The translations under genes and the position numbers were made by a program. The notes under the pieces are model-generated. The model was not told the DNA's origin. It saw only the letters and a program-made list of their open reading frames with translations, and did not search any database. From assembly GCA_022559845.1 (NCBI GenBank), contig CM040117.1, positions 14,160,856 to 14,224,855 on the forward strand: 64,000 nt of DNA, given 5' to 3'. How positions within the stretch are numbered: position 1 is the first letter of the stretch; each line of letters opens with the position of its first letter. This document shows, in pieces, positions 44,521-56,489 of the stretch. The stretch is from Amorphophallus konjac (Eukaryota; Streptophyta; Magnoliopsida; Alismatales; Araceae).

Positions 44521-44699
44521 GCAGCAGCAGCTAGGGCGTGTGCAGGGCTTGTGCCCTCTTTGTCCAGAGATAACCTCGGATCACGTGCCAGGTGCCAACC
44601 TCGGATCACGTGCCCAATCATATCATTTTTTCTTCTCGAAGGATATACCTGTCAAACATTCATAAGAGGATATTAGAGAGATGTACACAGTTGGTTCAA

Positions 44700-45610
44700 C
44701 AATGTATAGACTGACTGAGATGATGCATGAACAATCGACGATGCACATACTTGCCATCAACAAGTGTATGGACTAAGCGTGCATACGACAACGATGTACA
44801 GACTTGCTGGGTAACTCAAGACCGCCGTGTGCAGACTTAGTATGAAAGATGCATATGCAACAGAATGTATAGACTTTGAATATGAATCCTTGGACATGCC
44901 TTCAACGAGTGTGCAGACTCTGCGTGTACTGTGCAAACGATGCACAGATATGCCACTGAGGGATGTGCAGAGGTTGAATGAGTGACATGCAGTTTGCATC
45001 AGGAAAGTATGCACAACGAATATGGATGCACTGACATGCCCTTGACGAATGTATACACTTGAGTGCGTGCATGCTATGCTATAAGGCAATGTATAGACTT
45101 GAGATGAATGAAGAACACGGGCTGTACATACTTGATAGCATGTATTGATGTACAGACTTGAGATCAAGGGATACACTGGCTGTACAGACTTTGTGCGTGT
45201 GCTAAAGCAGTGAACGTAGGTAAAGATAGGAATGTATAGACTTGCGTTCATGCAGCAATGTATAGACTTGAACGCGTGCATGCTATGTGATGTATAGACT
45301 TTGCCACGCCTACACCAAGACGATGTACAGACTTTGCTCTTGCAAACACAGGCTGTACAGACTTTGCATGATGCATGCACAAAGACGCTAAGTGAGACGG
45401 ATCTTTGTACAGACTTTGTGTATTAGCGTGAGGCAACTGAATGCACTGACTTGCTCATGACTGTATAGACTCTGCGTGGATGACCAGACAATGTAGAGAC
45501 TTGCACATATGTATGAACAAGTGGCGATGTACAGACTTGTCGTGCATGAAGCAAAAGGGTTGCATGGACTTTGTGGAATATACTGCACTGATAGCCTGCA
45601 CTGACTTTGT
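44700..45610. repeat. Cluster of about 20 TGTA(C/T)AGACTT motifs
   Basis: Plus-strand copies include those near 44704, 44797, 44868, 45092, 45154, 45183, 45234, 45261, 45292, 45323, 45352, 45407, 45461 and 45529. Flanks differ, so this is not a simple tandem array. Spacing is irregular, about 28-60 bp. About half contain the GTAC core. Confidence 0.75.
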
Positions 45611-45894
45611 AGAATGCAGTTGTGCACGGACTATATGCTCCAGACAATCGTGCACCAACTATATGCAATGCTATATGAACTGACTGACATTGTAGAATGT
45701 AGTTGTGCAAGGACTATATGCTCCAGACAATCGTGCACCAACTATATGCAATGCTATATGAACTGTATGTCTGCACTAATGCAAGATAACACATTCATAT
45801 GCCCAAAGCAGAACTATCATTCAGACACAGATGTTCATGATATGCAATGCTGACTCATAGTGTTTGCTATCATCAAAATCACAGGGGCACAACA

Positions 45895-45911
45895 ATCTCC
45901 CCCTTTTTGAT
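45895..45911 (-). other. Canonical polypurine tract of the SIRE-like element
   Basis: Minus strand TCAAAAAGGGGGAGAT followed by TGTTG, the usual copia layout. Further A/T-GGGGGAG tracts on the minus strand are near 45970, 46050, 46265, 47682 and 47770. Confidence 0.75.
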
Positions 45912-48093
45912 GATGGCAACACTTATGAGTCACACTGACTCATGACAAAACTGACTCATGTCAAACTATTCTCCCCCTTTGACTTCATCAAAAAGAAGAT
46001 AGTTTGAGATGAGAAATATAAACATACATGACATGAATAAATGAAATACTCCCCCTTTGACTAAGTCATTTAGACATGAAAAACACAGAGGCAGTTAAAC
46101 AATGAAGCACAAATCAAGTCTATGTTGCAGATGTATGCTCTCCTATACCAGCCAGATAAGATCATGCACAACATGTGACCCTACGCCCCCTGAGAGACTG
46201 AGGTGAATAGAAATAAGAATAGGGTATGGTGAAGGATAGCCAAGAAGTGACAAGCAGGTTAATCTCCCCCTTAAAGCCAGAATCATGCTGATGTGACAAA
46301 GCAGAGGAGTTGGAGTGGAAGATGTGATAAGCATCTATCAGCAAAAACACATGGGCACTCAAGGATTATCATAATCTGTCAGCACAATGAATAAATGAGG
46401 AAGTAAGATTTTCGTTAGCACACCAAATTCATAAATCTTGATAACCGAATTTCAGACTCTTCAATTATAATAGATTATGAATGAGTTGAAACTTACTTTC
46501 ATGACTTAAGAGTGATGTACTCAAAGTTTATCAAGAAAATTCAATACTCATATCTGAAACACCTTTTAATAGAAATGAACCAAAAATTCATCTGATATTC
46601 ATGTTTAACCTCCTTCCATCTTACTCATTTAAATTCAATGACTCCTATGAAAGTTACACAAGATAATATTGAGATTAAACAAAGATAAATGTGTCTGAAC
46701 TTGTCTTTAGTTTTTCAGAATTTTCTATTGATCAGCACTTATTTTTCCTGAGCAAGTTTAGTTCAGTCAACACCTTTTTACGTGAGGCACAACACGTCTT
46801 AGGTGAAGTGACCCAATTACTCAGTGTGACAACCATATTGCCTCTCAAGGAGAACAGAGTTAGCAATGTGGAGTGTCTTTTCACATGAGGAGACACCTTG
46901 ATCAGAGGCCAGAATCCCCAGTTACTCAACACAACCATGCCATTGCTCTGCCAGATTTTCAATCATTTTTATAAGAGAGGTAACTATGGCACTTCATGAC
47001 ATGGGGTTACTCTATTTCTTTGATAGAGACCCCAGTTTCTTTGTGACCAAAGTCATTGCTCTTATTTTAAAGTTTTAAATATTTTCAGATTTTTTAAACA
47101 ATGCTCAGTACACTGAAATGTTTAAGAACAATACTTTCTACATGTATCTTAACCAAAGATAGCCATGTCTTTTAAATTTTCAGATTTCAGAAGGTTTTGC
47201 ATGAAGTTCATGAGACAATTGATTAAGATTTATTAAGCATGATGATTCAGATATTTTCAAGAATTCTAAATCTAGACTTAAAAAATACATTAGACTTAAA
47301 TCAATTTGATTTATCAAAACATTCTTAAGCCAGTATAATAGAAGATTCTTCTTTTCAGAATATGTCTGATTTATGATTATGGTGCACTGACTAAAATCTT
47401 TCCTCATTAAGATGAATCAACATTGACATTGCAGCAAATCAGTGGAGTCAACAAAGCATTTTTATTGAGAGAATAGCATAAAGCAATCATGATGAGACAA
47501 GGGGTGAACATTAGAACAGTGCAGTTTAGAAATCAATAGCTGAGTCTGGAGTACAGACAGAACAGCTACACAAGTGGAGACAGCAGTGAATTCAAGTGAA
47601 CCACACATTTGCCAAGAGAATGGATCTGATTGCTAGACAGAAGGAGTTCAAGAGGTAAAGAAGTGATCAAACAGGAATGCTCCCCCTGTCTAGATCCAAG
47701 GGAATCTCCTTTTAGGTTTTTCAAATTTTATGACATGCACTACTCTTCAAATGCAACATCAGTCAAACTCCCCCTGACAAAGTGCATGATATGCAATTAA
47801 GGCACTGTACATGATTTTAAAATTTATGCTCAAAGAGAATTCATACTTGTTCAATCAGAGAGAGAAACTACCAAATGCATCAATGTTCATTTCAAATTTT
47901 CAGAAGATTTCAATTAAACACAAATCAGATTAACAAGATGCTCAGCCATCTCAAACAAGCAATTTTCAGATGATAGAAATTGAACAGTGTTCAGAACTGA
48001 CCTGAAGAGTAGAATCCTGGGGTTTTCCTTTTTGAGTGCCTTGGTTTATTAACCCCCTTTATTCCATTCCAAGGCACACCTGCGACACAAAGT
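45912..48093 (-). other. Non-coding interior of the SIRE-like element
   Basis: AT-rich, with no frame above about 75 codons and no recognisable copia domain on either strand. This is where protease, integrase, RT and RNase H would be in a complete element. Several G5-type purine tracts occur. I see nothing else. Confidence 0.65.
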
Positions 48094-50107
48094 TTATTTT
48101 GCACAAACAGGTACCCAAGAGGTCTTGGGTCCTGTATTAACAGCGACATTCCTAGCAGGTTTTCTCAACAAATTTTTAGCTTGTTTATCATCACAACACA
48201 TGATATGACAATTATGCATAGAATGCCCTTCTTGCCCACAATAATGACATGATGTAATAGCCTTTGAGTTCTTTTTGTGAACAGGATTATAATCATGAAA
48301 TCTATGTGGATAAACATGGAAATTTCTGTTACTTGCATGAAATTTTGGTTTACCATTACCTACCCACCAGCATTCCGAAGCTCGGTGGCCAAGTTTTCCA
48401 CATTCAAAACATGCAGGAATATTTTCTTTAAAAATAGATTTATTCCTACCAAAATCATTTCTGTTTGCAGGGAATTTGGCAATTTCAGAATAAAATTTCT
48501 TTCCCTGAACATTTTGATACACAGGGGTTTTAGCAGATTTGTGACGATTGTTACTCCCATGTGCATGCCAGCATTGTGCAACAATGTGGCCCAATTTGCC
48601 ACAACAAAAGCATTGAAGTTTCCTTTTAGGAATTGCATGATTTTTAGCATGGATATGTTTATCATGCATTCCCACAGCAGACATGTCATCTATTTTCATT
48701 AACTTACATTCATGCATGAGATGACCCATTTTATGACAATAAAAGCATTGAAGCCTTTTGGTTTGAACAGAAGAGGGTTTCTTCATATTAGAATTCCTAG
48801 CATGAATTCTATCATATTTAAATTCATCCTTCTTCATGATAAAACAATCAACCATCTCATGGCCAAACTTTCCACAGTAAAAGCATTCAACATTCTTGAC
48901 AATAGATTTGTTGGCCTAAACTTTCTTAGCATGCTGATTGTTATCATTCTTTTTCAATATTTTCCTTTTCTGTTTTATTTTCTTATTTTATTGAGCAGCA
49001 GCTTGTTTAGGGGATGAGGTGGAAGTGATAGCTATGTCTGAGCTACGCACGAAAGTTGTATAAAGTTTCTTCCTCATTCCCTGCTTAACTTGAAGATTAC
49101 TGCCTTTCTTCACGCAGTTATCTATGGATGCAACTTTCTGCTTCTCTTGATTAGCATAATCAGATAGAGACTTATTCAAATCCAAAATCTCATTCCTAAG
49201 AGAAGAGATGAGCAGTTCAGAGGTTGTTACTTTTTCATTAAGCATGGTATTGACAGTTTTGTAGCTGTCTATCTCTTCCATTAATGTACTCACTCTCTCA
49301 CATTCATTTTCAAATGAACTCTTCCCTTTTTCAAGCATTAAAAGCCTCTCAGAAATAGCAGAATTTAGCAGCTTCAATTCTTCATTTACTTGTTTTAGTT
49401 TTTCATTCTGAACTCGCTCATTTAGTGAGATTTGATCACCATTAATTAAGCTCAATTTTTCTTCCAGTTCAGAGATCTTAACTGTGAGTTTCTGATTTTT
49501 TATTTTCCAATAAAGAAATTTGTTCCTTACTCATATTAACAACAGCTAAGCATATATCATGAGATTTTCTCAATTTTTGATAGTTTTCACAAGGAGCATT
49601 TGAATTAATCTGACCACACTTCTTTTTCAACTTTTTATTTTCAGATTTTAATTTCCTACATCTATCAGTAAGTTCTTCATTTATATTCCATAAATCATCA
49701 ATCGAAATCTCTTCGGATCCAGAGCTTACCATGGATGACGTTTCCTCCTGTTGATCAGAGTTGTGATCACCCCGGTTGGCCATCAAGCATTGATTCTCTT
49801 GCTCCCCATTTGTAGCAGTTATTCTATCCAATATTTCCTTTCCATAAGCGCACTTGAGAACAAAAGGAAATCTGTCAGTATTAACTGTAGCTTGTAAAAT
49901 ATTAAGAACTGTGACGTTATCACGGTTCTTTAATCTGTCCTCTCTAGACCACTTGGTCTCATCGTGAGGTAATTGGTGTGGGCCTTTTGAAGCTAAATTC
50001 CATAGATTAGGGTCAATGGAATTCATATAGACAAAAAGGTCGCCTAACCACTTACTGAAGTTAGAACCATCAAATACAAGAGGACGAGCCATTAAAATAG
50101 ATAGCAA
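48094..50107 (-). pseudogene. gag of the SIRE-like element with five CCHC knuckles
   Basis: The N-terminal part (50107-49478) has RPLVFDGSNFSKWLGDLFVY, a copia gag/UBN2-type start, and an acidic coiled coil. The frame shifts near 49470, and 49455-48988 continues the coiled coil (ERVSTLMEEIDSYKTVN). From about 48890 come five CX2CX4HX4C knuckles: CFYCGKFGHEMVDC, CFYCHKMGHLMHEC, CFCCGKLGHIVAQC, CFECGKLGHRASEC and CHYCGQEGHSMHNC. A TAG (probably a former CAG) near 48917 precedes the first knuckle. Gag would package RNA, and retention of gag without pol fits a parasite of a complete relative. Confidence 0.8.
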
Positions 50108-50216
50108 ACAGGTTCAACTAACAAGACAATCGATAGGAAGTGCACCAAAAGCGAGATAGCACCGAATACAGCAAGATCGGATCTGCAGGTCGTTGGACCT
50201 TCTATGCAGACACCTG

Positions 50217-50227
50217 CTCTGATACCA
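50217..50227 (-). other. tRNA-Met primer binding site of the SIRE-like element
   Basis: Minus strand TGGTATCAGAG follows the LTR end TTATCA by two bases. Confidence 0.85.
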
Positions 50228-50229
50228 AT

Positions 50230-51175
50230 TGATAAGACCGGTGCGATGGATACAGAGGGGGGTGAATGTATCCCTCTTAAAAATTACCCAAATCAAACCC
50301 TGTAGCTAGACACAGTTGCGGAATAAAAACAATTGAGCTCTTCAAGACGAGATTCCAAGACACACTTGATCAACCAGTTGGACTGCAATAATGCAGCCAC
50401 CTGAGCAAGTCTAAGCCGAGACAGAATCAAATTGAAACAGTGTGTGCCATGAAGGATTCAACCAGATGACTCATTTGAGGCGATCCTAGCCATGCATCTA
50501 ACGCCAATCAGATACAAGAACAAACCACGAAGACAATGAATTTTTAGGTGGTTCGGTCCACAGACCTACGTCCACCCCTCACTCCAAACCGGAGTGAGGC
50601 TTCCACTAGCAACAGCTAGAACCGCAGACTCAGTCTGCAAACAAATGCTGCCTAACAGCTTGACCAGGGGAACAACCTCCCCTCTTCCTCCAGACCGGAG
50701 GGAAACCACTAGTGACTACCCGTCACTAGCAACCAGAGACCGAAATCTCTCTTCCTCCACCCAGGAGGGAAACCACAAGTGACACCCAACCACTTGCAAC
50801 TAGAGACCAAAGTCTCTCTTCCTCCACCCAGGAGGGAACCCACAAGTGACACCCAGCCACTTGCAACTGGAGACACAAAGTCTCCCTTCTCCTGAGTCCA
50901 CAGGAGGAACCCGACCTCAAACCAGAGAATCGGAAGAACAACGGTGAACAGATAAAAGGAAAAATAATAAATAATAAAAATCACAGCGACTGAAAGCTGA
51001 AAAATGAAATGAACAATGTAGCTCTCGCAGGAGCAAATCTGGTTTAGATCTGATCCAAATACCAGAAGAACAAATCTTCAATGAAGGCTTCAGTTTTCTC
51101 CTCGAGCTCTCTATCTTTCTCTTTCTTTCTTCCTCTTCTTTCTTCTTCTCTCTGCTTCTCTTTTTCTTTCTCTCA
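50230..51175 (-). mobile_element. 5' LTR (short form) of the SIRE-like element
   Basis: 946 bp, from TGATAAGACC to TTCTCTCA on the plus strand, followed directly by the ATACC target copy and LTR B. It has no TATA box because it lacks the 1.5-kb U3 found at 44353-45894. Confidence 0.88.
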
Positions 51176-51180
51176 ATACC

Positions 51181-52436
51181 ATGTCTAGAAATCAACATAT
51201 TTCAACTTCCACGAACATGATAGAACAATTGAGGCCAACAATATACATAGGTTTATGTGATTACAAGAAAACTAATATTTTTACTTCATTAGGGCTAGTT
51301 CATGCATGAGGAATACACTATGTGCATAGTCCTAAGTAAAACATGAAATTCACAAAATATAATACATGAAAATGAATGAAACAAGAAGGCTTTTGTTCCT
51401 AACTTTAAATTTAAACCTTTCATGAGATAACCTACCTTTAACAATGCCTTTAAACTTCGAATTTCTGACTGAAATCACGCCCTAATTTTTGCACTTTCTT
51501 GCTCTAAATCAGCAACTTCACATCCCTCTATCTCCTGATTCCCTTGACCTATGGACGTGAAATTTTTAGGGTAAGTATAGGATATGAAGGGGGACATAAA
51601 GTTCTAAAGAGTCTCTTTCTAATTACCTCGTTTAGGGCTTCGAATTCCTTGATCTTCTTGGGTCGGACGGACTAATTCCTAAGTTCTTGTTGTGGAATCA
51701 GCTACTTTGAACGTCTCTAACTTCCTGTAGGCTTGATCTCCTAGAACGAAAATTGGAGGGTAGTTAGTTCTATCCAAAATAAACATATTCCTAGAAGAAA
51801 TTTATCACTAATTCTTCCTCCTTACCTGAGTTCCTTGCGTGCCAAAAGTAAGGGTCGCACAGGTCAAATTTGGGACCTATTTATAGGATTTAGCTAGGGT
51901 TTGAGGATTAGAACGAACTTAGAGTCCCAATTAGACTTTCAATTCGATCTACAATCCTTTTAGACTTATCTAATTAGCTGATAGAGTCGATCCTAGATGA
52001 TTTGGACATGAAAGATCCAACCTTTTCATGTTTTTCTTCTCTCACGGAATCTGCAGTGGGTAGCGGTCATTGGGACGACCGTTTTCTTCCTGTTAGCGGT
52101 CTCGTGATAAACCGTTTTTCACTCTAGGCGTCGAATTTGAAATACTTCAAACCCTTTTGATATTATCCCCAATATTATCCTTTTATTTATATCCCAAGGA
52201 GTAATTATCTCCTTAATTCCGTAATTACACCCATTCCTAGCTTCTAGAATATGGGCTAAAGTCTAAAACAATCTTTTTGGGCCTATTGGGTTTATTATAT
52301 GGGCTAGCCCTCATAGGTCAATGTAGGGCCTTAATAATTGGTTTTTAGCTAAACAAAGTTCATTTATAGCCCATTAAATGCTTTAATAATTATATTTTAA
52401 ATCTAAAAAATTCTTAGAAAATTCTCGGACGTTACA
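51181..52436 (-). mobile_element. 5' LTR of element B, outer part
   Basis: It resumes LTR B after the SIRE-like insert and ends TCGGACGTTACA. A TATA box (CCTATAAATA) is at 51887-51878. A quasi-palindrome pair is at 52062-52116. Confidence 0.88.
52062..52116. repeat. Paired quasi-palindromes near the TATA box of LTR B
   Basis: AGCGGTC-8-GACCGTT (52062-52083), 11-bp linker, AGCGGTC-8-AACCGTT (52095-52116). Position relative to the TATA box matches 18911 and 36544 in LTR A. Confidence 0.87.
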
Positions 52437-54106
52437 ATGGTGGTGAGCGGCAACTCCTTCCATATAGTGCCTCGAAGGGTGCCATTTGAATACTTGCATG
52501 ATAACTGTTGTTATATATAAACTCGACCAGAGGTAAGTGATCATGCCAGCTTCCACCAAAATCAATAATACAAGCTCTTAGCATGTCTTCTACGACCTAA
52601 TTAGTTCTCTCGGTCTGACCATCCATTTGAGGATGAAAAGTTGTACTAAAGTAGAGTCTTGTCCCCAACGAATGTTATAGACCCTTCCAAAAATGAGAAG
52701 TGAAGCGCGGGTCTTGGTCAGACACGATTGAAGCGGTAACTCCATGCAGTCTAACGACTTCTTTGATGTACAAGGCAGCCAGAACATCGATCGACCATCG
52801 GCTCTTTATAGGCAAGAAGTGTGCCGACTTGGTCAATCGATCGATAATGACCCATATTCCATCATGTCCGCCTTTGGATTTAGACAAACCCATGATAAAA
52901 TCCATGTCGATATCTTCCCACTTCCACTTGGGAATGTCTAGAGGATGTAACTTGCCAGCAAGCTTTTGGTGTTTTACCTTGACTTGTTGGCACGTGAGAC
53001 AACGAGAAACAAAGTCTGCAACCTCCCTTTTCATGTTGGGCCACCAAAAGGTCCGTTTCAAGTCCTGGTACATTTTGGTAGATCCGGGATGAATTGTGTA
53101 CCTTGATCGGTGAGCTTCTTCTAAAATTTTCTTTTTCAATTTCGGACAGTCCGGTACACAAGTCCTTTCTCGGAATAACAATCTTTCATTTGATGCTAGC
53201 TTGAAATCAGGTTGCTCTTCTAGCTTGCCTTTAACTTCTACCAACACCGGTTCATTATCTTGAAGTTCCTTGATCTCGGAGAGTAAATCCAGTTGTATCC
53301 TCATGTGTGATAGAGTAATACACCATTTCTCCTTGTCCATACTTATATTAATCTAGGAAAATTGTTCCAGCATCTTCCACTCTTGGATCATACAGTTAGC
53401 CAATAACGCTCTCGGCTTTCGACTGAGGGCATCAGCTATGAGATTACCCTTTCCATGATGATATTGTATAGTGAAGTCGAAGTCCTTGGGATACTCTAGT
53501 CAATGCCTTTATCTCATATTCAATTCTTTTTGAGAAAATAGATACTTGAGACGCTTGTGATTGGAGTACATGGTAAACTGCTCTCCGTAGAGATAGTGTC
53601 TCCAGATCTTTAAAGCAAACACTACCGCAGCCAACTCTAAGTCGTGCACCGGGTAGTTCTCCTCATGCTTCTTCAACTGCAGGGAAGAATAAGCAATGAC
53701 CTTCCCTTGTTGCATTAAGACACATCCGAGGCCAATACCCGAAGCATCAGTATATACCTCGAATTTCTCCTCTTCTATTGGTAGTGCCAAGACTGGAGCA
53801 GTCGTCAGATGATCCTTCAAGGCTTGAAAACTTCTCTCACAATCTTCATTCCACTTATAAGGAATCTCCTTACGGGTTAGCCTAGTAAGAGGAACAGCGA
53901 TCTTGGAGAAGTCCTTTATAAATCTTCGTTAATATCCAGCTAGACCCAAGAAACTTTGGATCTCGATTGCATTTTTCGGCCTTTCCCAATTCTTTACAGC
54001 CTCGACTTTTGACGGATCAACAGATATACCATCCTTTGAGATCACATGTCCTAAGAAAGATACTTCCTCGAGCCAGAAGTCGCATTTACTAAGCTTGGCA
54101 TAGACT
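52437..54106 (-). pseudogene. Element E: integrase, RNase H and RT remnant of a third chromovirus copy
   Basis: Minus order: RT tail (54106-53821), RNase H (53820-53509: [38 protein letters not shown]), spacer, and integrase (53340-52437) with zinc region HRSRYTIHPG/CLTCQQVK, first Asp in MDFIMGLSKSKGGHDGIW, second in VSDQDPRFTSHFW, and Glu in DGQTERTN. TAA after FWKGL (former CAA) and TAG near 52600 break it. It is the oldest layer, cut by LTR B on the left and the copia LTR on the right. Confidence 0.85.
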
Positions 54107-54109
54107 TGA

Positions 54110-55633
54110 TGATAGAAATTTATGCCCTACAAGCCAATCACATGAGATGTGATGGCATCATTTCTTGTAATATCTTATTCATATTTATATTTATGGCATT
54201 TATTCATTGCATTTAATTTGTGTTAATGATTCGAATGTGATGAAGTCCCTAAACCTGTGCGATGATGGCTGGATCATAATGAGATTATGATAATGAGATC
54301 AGTCATCTGGATGCACATGTTCTAAATGTTCCCAGTCATAGGATCTTCAAGTAGGGACATTGAAGATCCGGATAGACTAGCACACATGATACTTACTCAT
54401 ATGATGGGTGTGATTGTTCTCATAGTGATCAATGTGGAGACATTGAAGTACGTGTGTGGGTGCTCATTAGCGAAATGAGTTCACTGAACTGACTCGATCT
54501 AGAATCCCTGAATGGTAATCATACTGACTATCAATCAGGGTTTTCTATGTCTCAGTAGCACAGTTGGATCTTAGACCTGAGTCACTAAAGATGTCTTGCA
54601 TAAAGGATGTTGAGTATTTGATTACTGACGTATGGACTTCTATTAAGTGGTCTAGTACAGTTAGTTATTCGGACTCAGTGGAACTCGTGCGAAGGTAATT
54701 AGTTTGACAACATGGGATCATTCACTCTCAGTATGATATATGAGAGAGTATGCCCTACGGATCTGTACTCAGGAAATCCCCTGGCCAGCGTACGAGTGTT
54801 CATTATGAAAAAGGAGTTTTTCTAATGAACCTGTTTGGAGTACATGATTCAGTCGAGCCGGGACTCAATAGGGTTTGATAGTTTGACCATACCCTAGTCC
54901 TGGTGGGGCAAGGGATGAATGAGGATCTATAACTGTGTGGAATCTGTAGACGGAAAGGTTCCAGAGTGGGTTGCTTATCCCCAATGTCATTTGGGATCAT
55001 GAAGCATTGCTTGGTGCTTTTCGTGATCGAAAAGCCCGCTGATTCCTTAAAAGTTAATGGATAGAATTAATTAAGTTAAGAAGGAGTTATTTACTTAATG
55101 GGCTGGAAAATCAAACTGACTATTGGGCCTAGAGGGTCACACACAATAGAGTATTGGACAGACCGAGATGGCTGGACTTTATAGACTATTATTGGGTTTT
55201 TATGAAAAATGCCAAGGGTCTATAAATATACGTTGAAGGGAGAAACCATGGCCAAGCTACAAGGTTGAACCCTAGCCGCCCTCTCTCCTCTCTCTCTCTC
55301 TCCAAGGGGTGCCCCCCCTCCTTCTCTCTCCTTCCTCCACGGTGAATGGTGGTGTTGAGATTGGGTCGACGCGTGGAGATCGTGGAGGAGATCTCGTCTG
55401 CTTCCACTGCTCGTGTGGATACGTCTAGAGGCCGGACGCTTGAACGACTAGCGACTCCTAGATCTTCCTCTCGTTCATCTTTGAGGTTTTGGGAGATTCT
55501 CAACCCCGCAAAGGTAAAGAATCGTTCTTCACCGCGTGGGATTAACGATTTTGTTCAATTCTGAAAAATTGGCAACGATATGCAATCTAAGGTTTTGATG
55601 ATTTCCGCTACGCTTTCGGGTCGGAACCTTACA
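54110..55633 (+). mobile_element. 5' LTR of copia element D
   Basis: TGATAGAAATTTATGCCCTA...GAACCTTACA, followed by a tRNA-Met site. The left boundary could be 54107 or 54110 because of a TGATGA repeat. TATA box TATAAATATA at 55221-55230. It is inserted in the RT of element E (AAGCTTGGCATAGACT). The 3' LTR and second target copy are beyond the window. A CT microsatellite is at 55280-55340. Confidence 0.85.
55221..55230 (+). promoter_or_regulatory. TATA box of copia element D
   Basis: TATAAATATA about 1.1 kb into the 1.5-kb LTR, in the position expected for the U3/R boundary of this kind of LTR. Confidence 0.6.
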
Positions 55634-55634
55634 A

Positions 55635-55650
55635 TGGTATCAGAGCCAGG
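55635..55650 (+). other. tRNA-Met primer binding site of copia element D
   Basis: TGGTATCAGAGCCAGG starts two bases after the LTR end TTACA (55633). Confidence 0.9.
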
Positions 55651-56489
55651 TTGTTGGTTTGATCAAAATCGACATTATTTTATTATTTTTCATTGTTCCC
55701 GTTCTTGCATGGGGCTCAATGTTCGTCGCTCGATTGGGTCGTTCATGAGATGAGCAATGGCCGATTGATGCCAGGGAATTGTTCCCAAGATCAAGAGGAA
55801 CATAACGCACATCTTGGCGCGTTGATTGACTCATCGGTGAGGCCGGATCGACCCCATTTTTGTCGTCCCGATCAGCGTTCGCAGATTGAAGAGCAGGCCG
55901 TTTCAGGCCTTGGATCCCCGCATACCGGCGCCATCAGGGGCTGGTAGGGGTCCTGGTTGCTCCTCCATGGCATCCAGGGGTGATCGGAGGCGAGGGGTGG
56001 ACGGTCGAGCGACCACGGCGGCAATCTTCGCGAAGGGGGTGGACGGGCGTGATGCTCGTCGCAGGCGCGACCTCCGGCATGGCTTTGTTGTATTGCCACA
56101 AGGGTCAATTCTTGAACCCACTCTCATAACGTAGTAATGGGTCTAACCTAACCAGACTTTATGATTTGTTGTGCTGCCACAAGGTCACAAGTGGTCTAGA
56201 GGCTGAATATACCAGGAGTTGCAAGGAGTTACAATTGGCAAGAGTTGCCTACCCATTAAGTATGGGGTGGTTTGTTGTGCTGCCACAAGGCCACTACCAT
56301 AATGTTAATGGGATTCTAGTCCCACTAGGATATAGCTAGAATATCTCATCTTTGCACAATGGGGGTTGTGCAAATTCATCAAAAATTAGTGGGAGTTATA
56401 AAATTAGGATTAAAGACCATATCTTAATTTTTAATTAATGAATATCTGCATGTTATCTAATTATTACAAATATTCTCTTGTAGACTTCT
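55651..56489 (+). other. Leader of copia element D
   Basis: No supported gene. Short frames at 55886-56134 and on the opposite strand overlap each other and match nothing I recognise. The words TTGTTGTGCTGCCACAAGG and TTTGTTGTATTGCCACAAGG recur (about 56085, 56167, 56272), a loose internal repeat. Confidence 0.6.

Larger units (their letters stand above)
44353..45894 (-). mobile_element. Stranded U3 of the original long LTR
   Basis: This stretch is between the 946-bp repeat and the canonical purine tract and has no copy at the 5' end. It begins (minus strand) TGTTGTGCCCC at 45894 and contains a TATA box (CTATAAATAT, 44520-44511). The full ancestral LTR would be 43407-45894 (2488 bp). It holds a dense cluster of TGTA(C/T)AGACTT motifs and an 83-bp tandem duplication (45608-45690 and 45691-45773). 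Confidence 0.75.
43407..51175 (-). mobile_element. SIRE-like copia element, gag only, with 946-bp LTRs
   Basis: Flanked by ATACC (43402-43406 and 51176-51180); removing the insert restores LTR B with the same length as LTR A at that point. Terminal repeats of exactly 946 bp lie at 43407-44352 and 50230-51175 (minus strand TGAGAG...). The interior has a tRNA-Met primer site, a gag with five CCHC knuckles, and 2.2 kb without genes. No protease, integrase, RT or RNase H is present. A classic copia purine tract plus TGTTG LTR start occurs at 45910-45894, 1.5 kb inside the left repeat. Confidence 0.85.
36873..52436 (-). mobile_element. Element B: chromodomain Ty3/gypsy retrotransposon, 3' part lost
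   Basis: Parts: 5' LTR 52436-41397 (net 3266 bp after removing a 7.8-kb insertion), primer site 41389-41378, gag, protease and part of RT. It is the same family as A but more diverged. Its 3' half should lie left of element A but is not in the window. The LTR abuts integrase coding sequence of element E at 52437, so B inserted into E. Confidence 0.82.

Noticed and set aside
44757..45710. Cysteine-rich minus-strand frame suggesting a small secreted protein
   Set aside because: Cys codons come from the repeated TGTA(C/T)AGACTT motif read in antisense; all three frames look alike.
55872..56134. Open frames on both strands in the copia leader
   Set aside because: Mutually overlapping, GC-rich, upstream of gag in a normal leader position, no recognisable domain.
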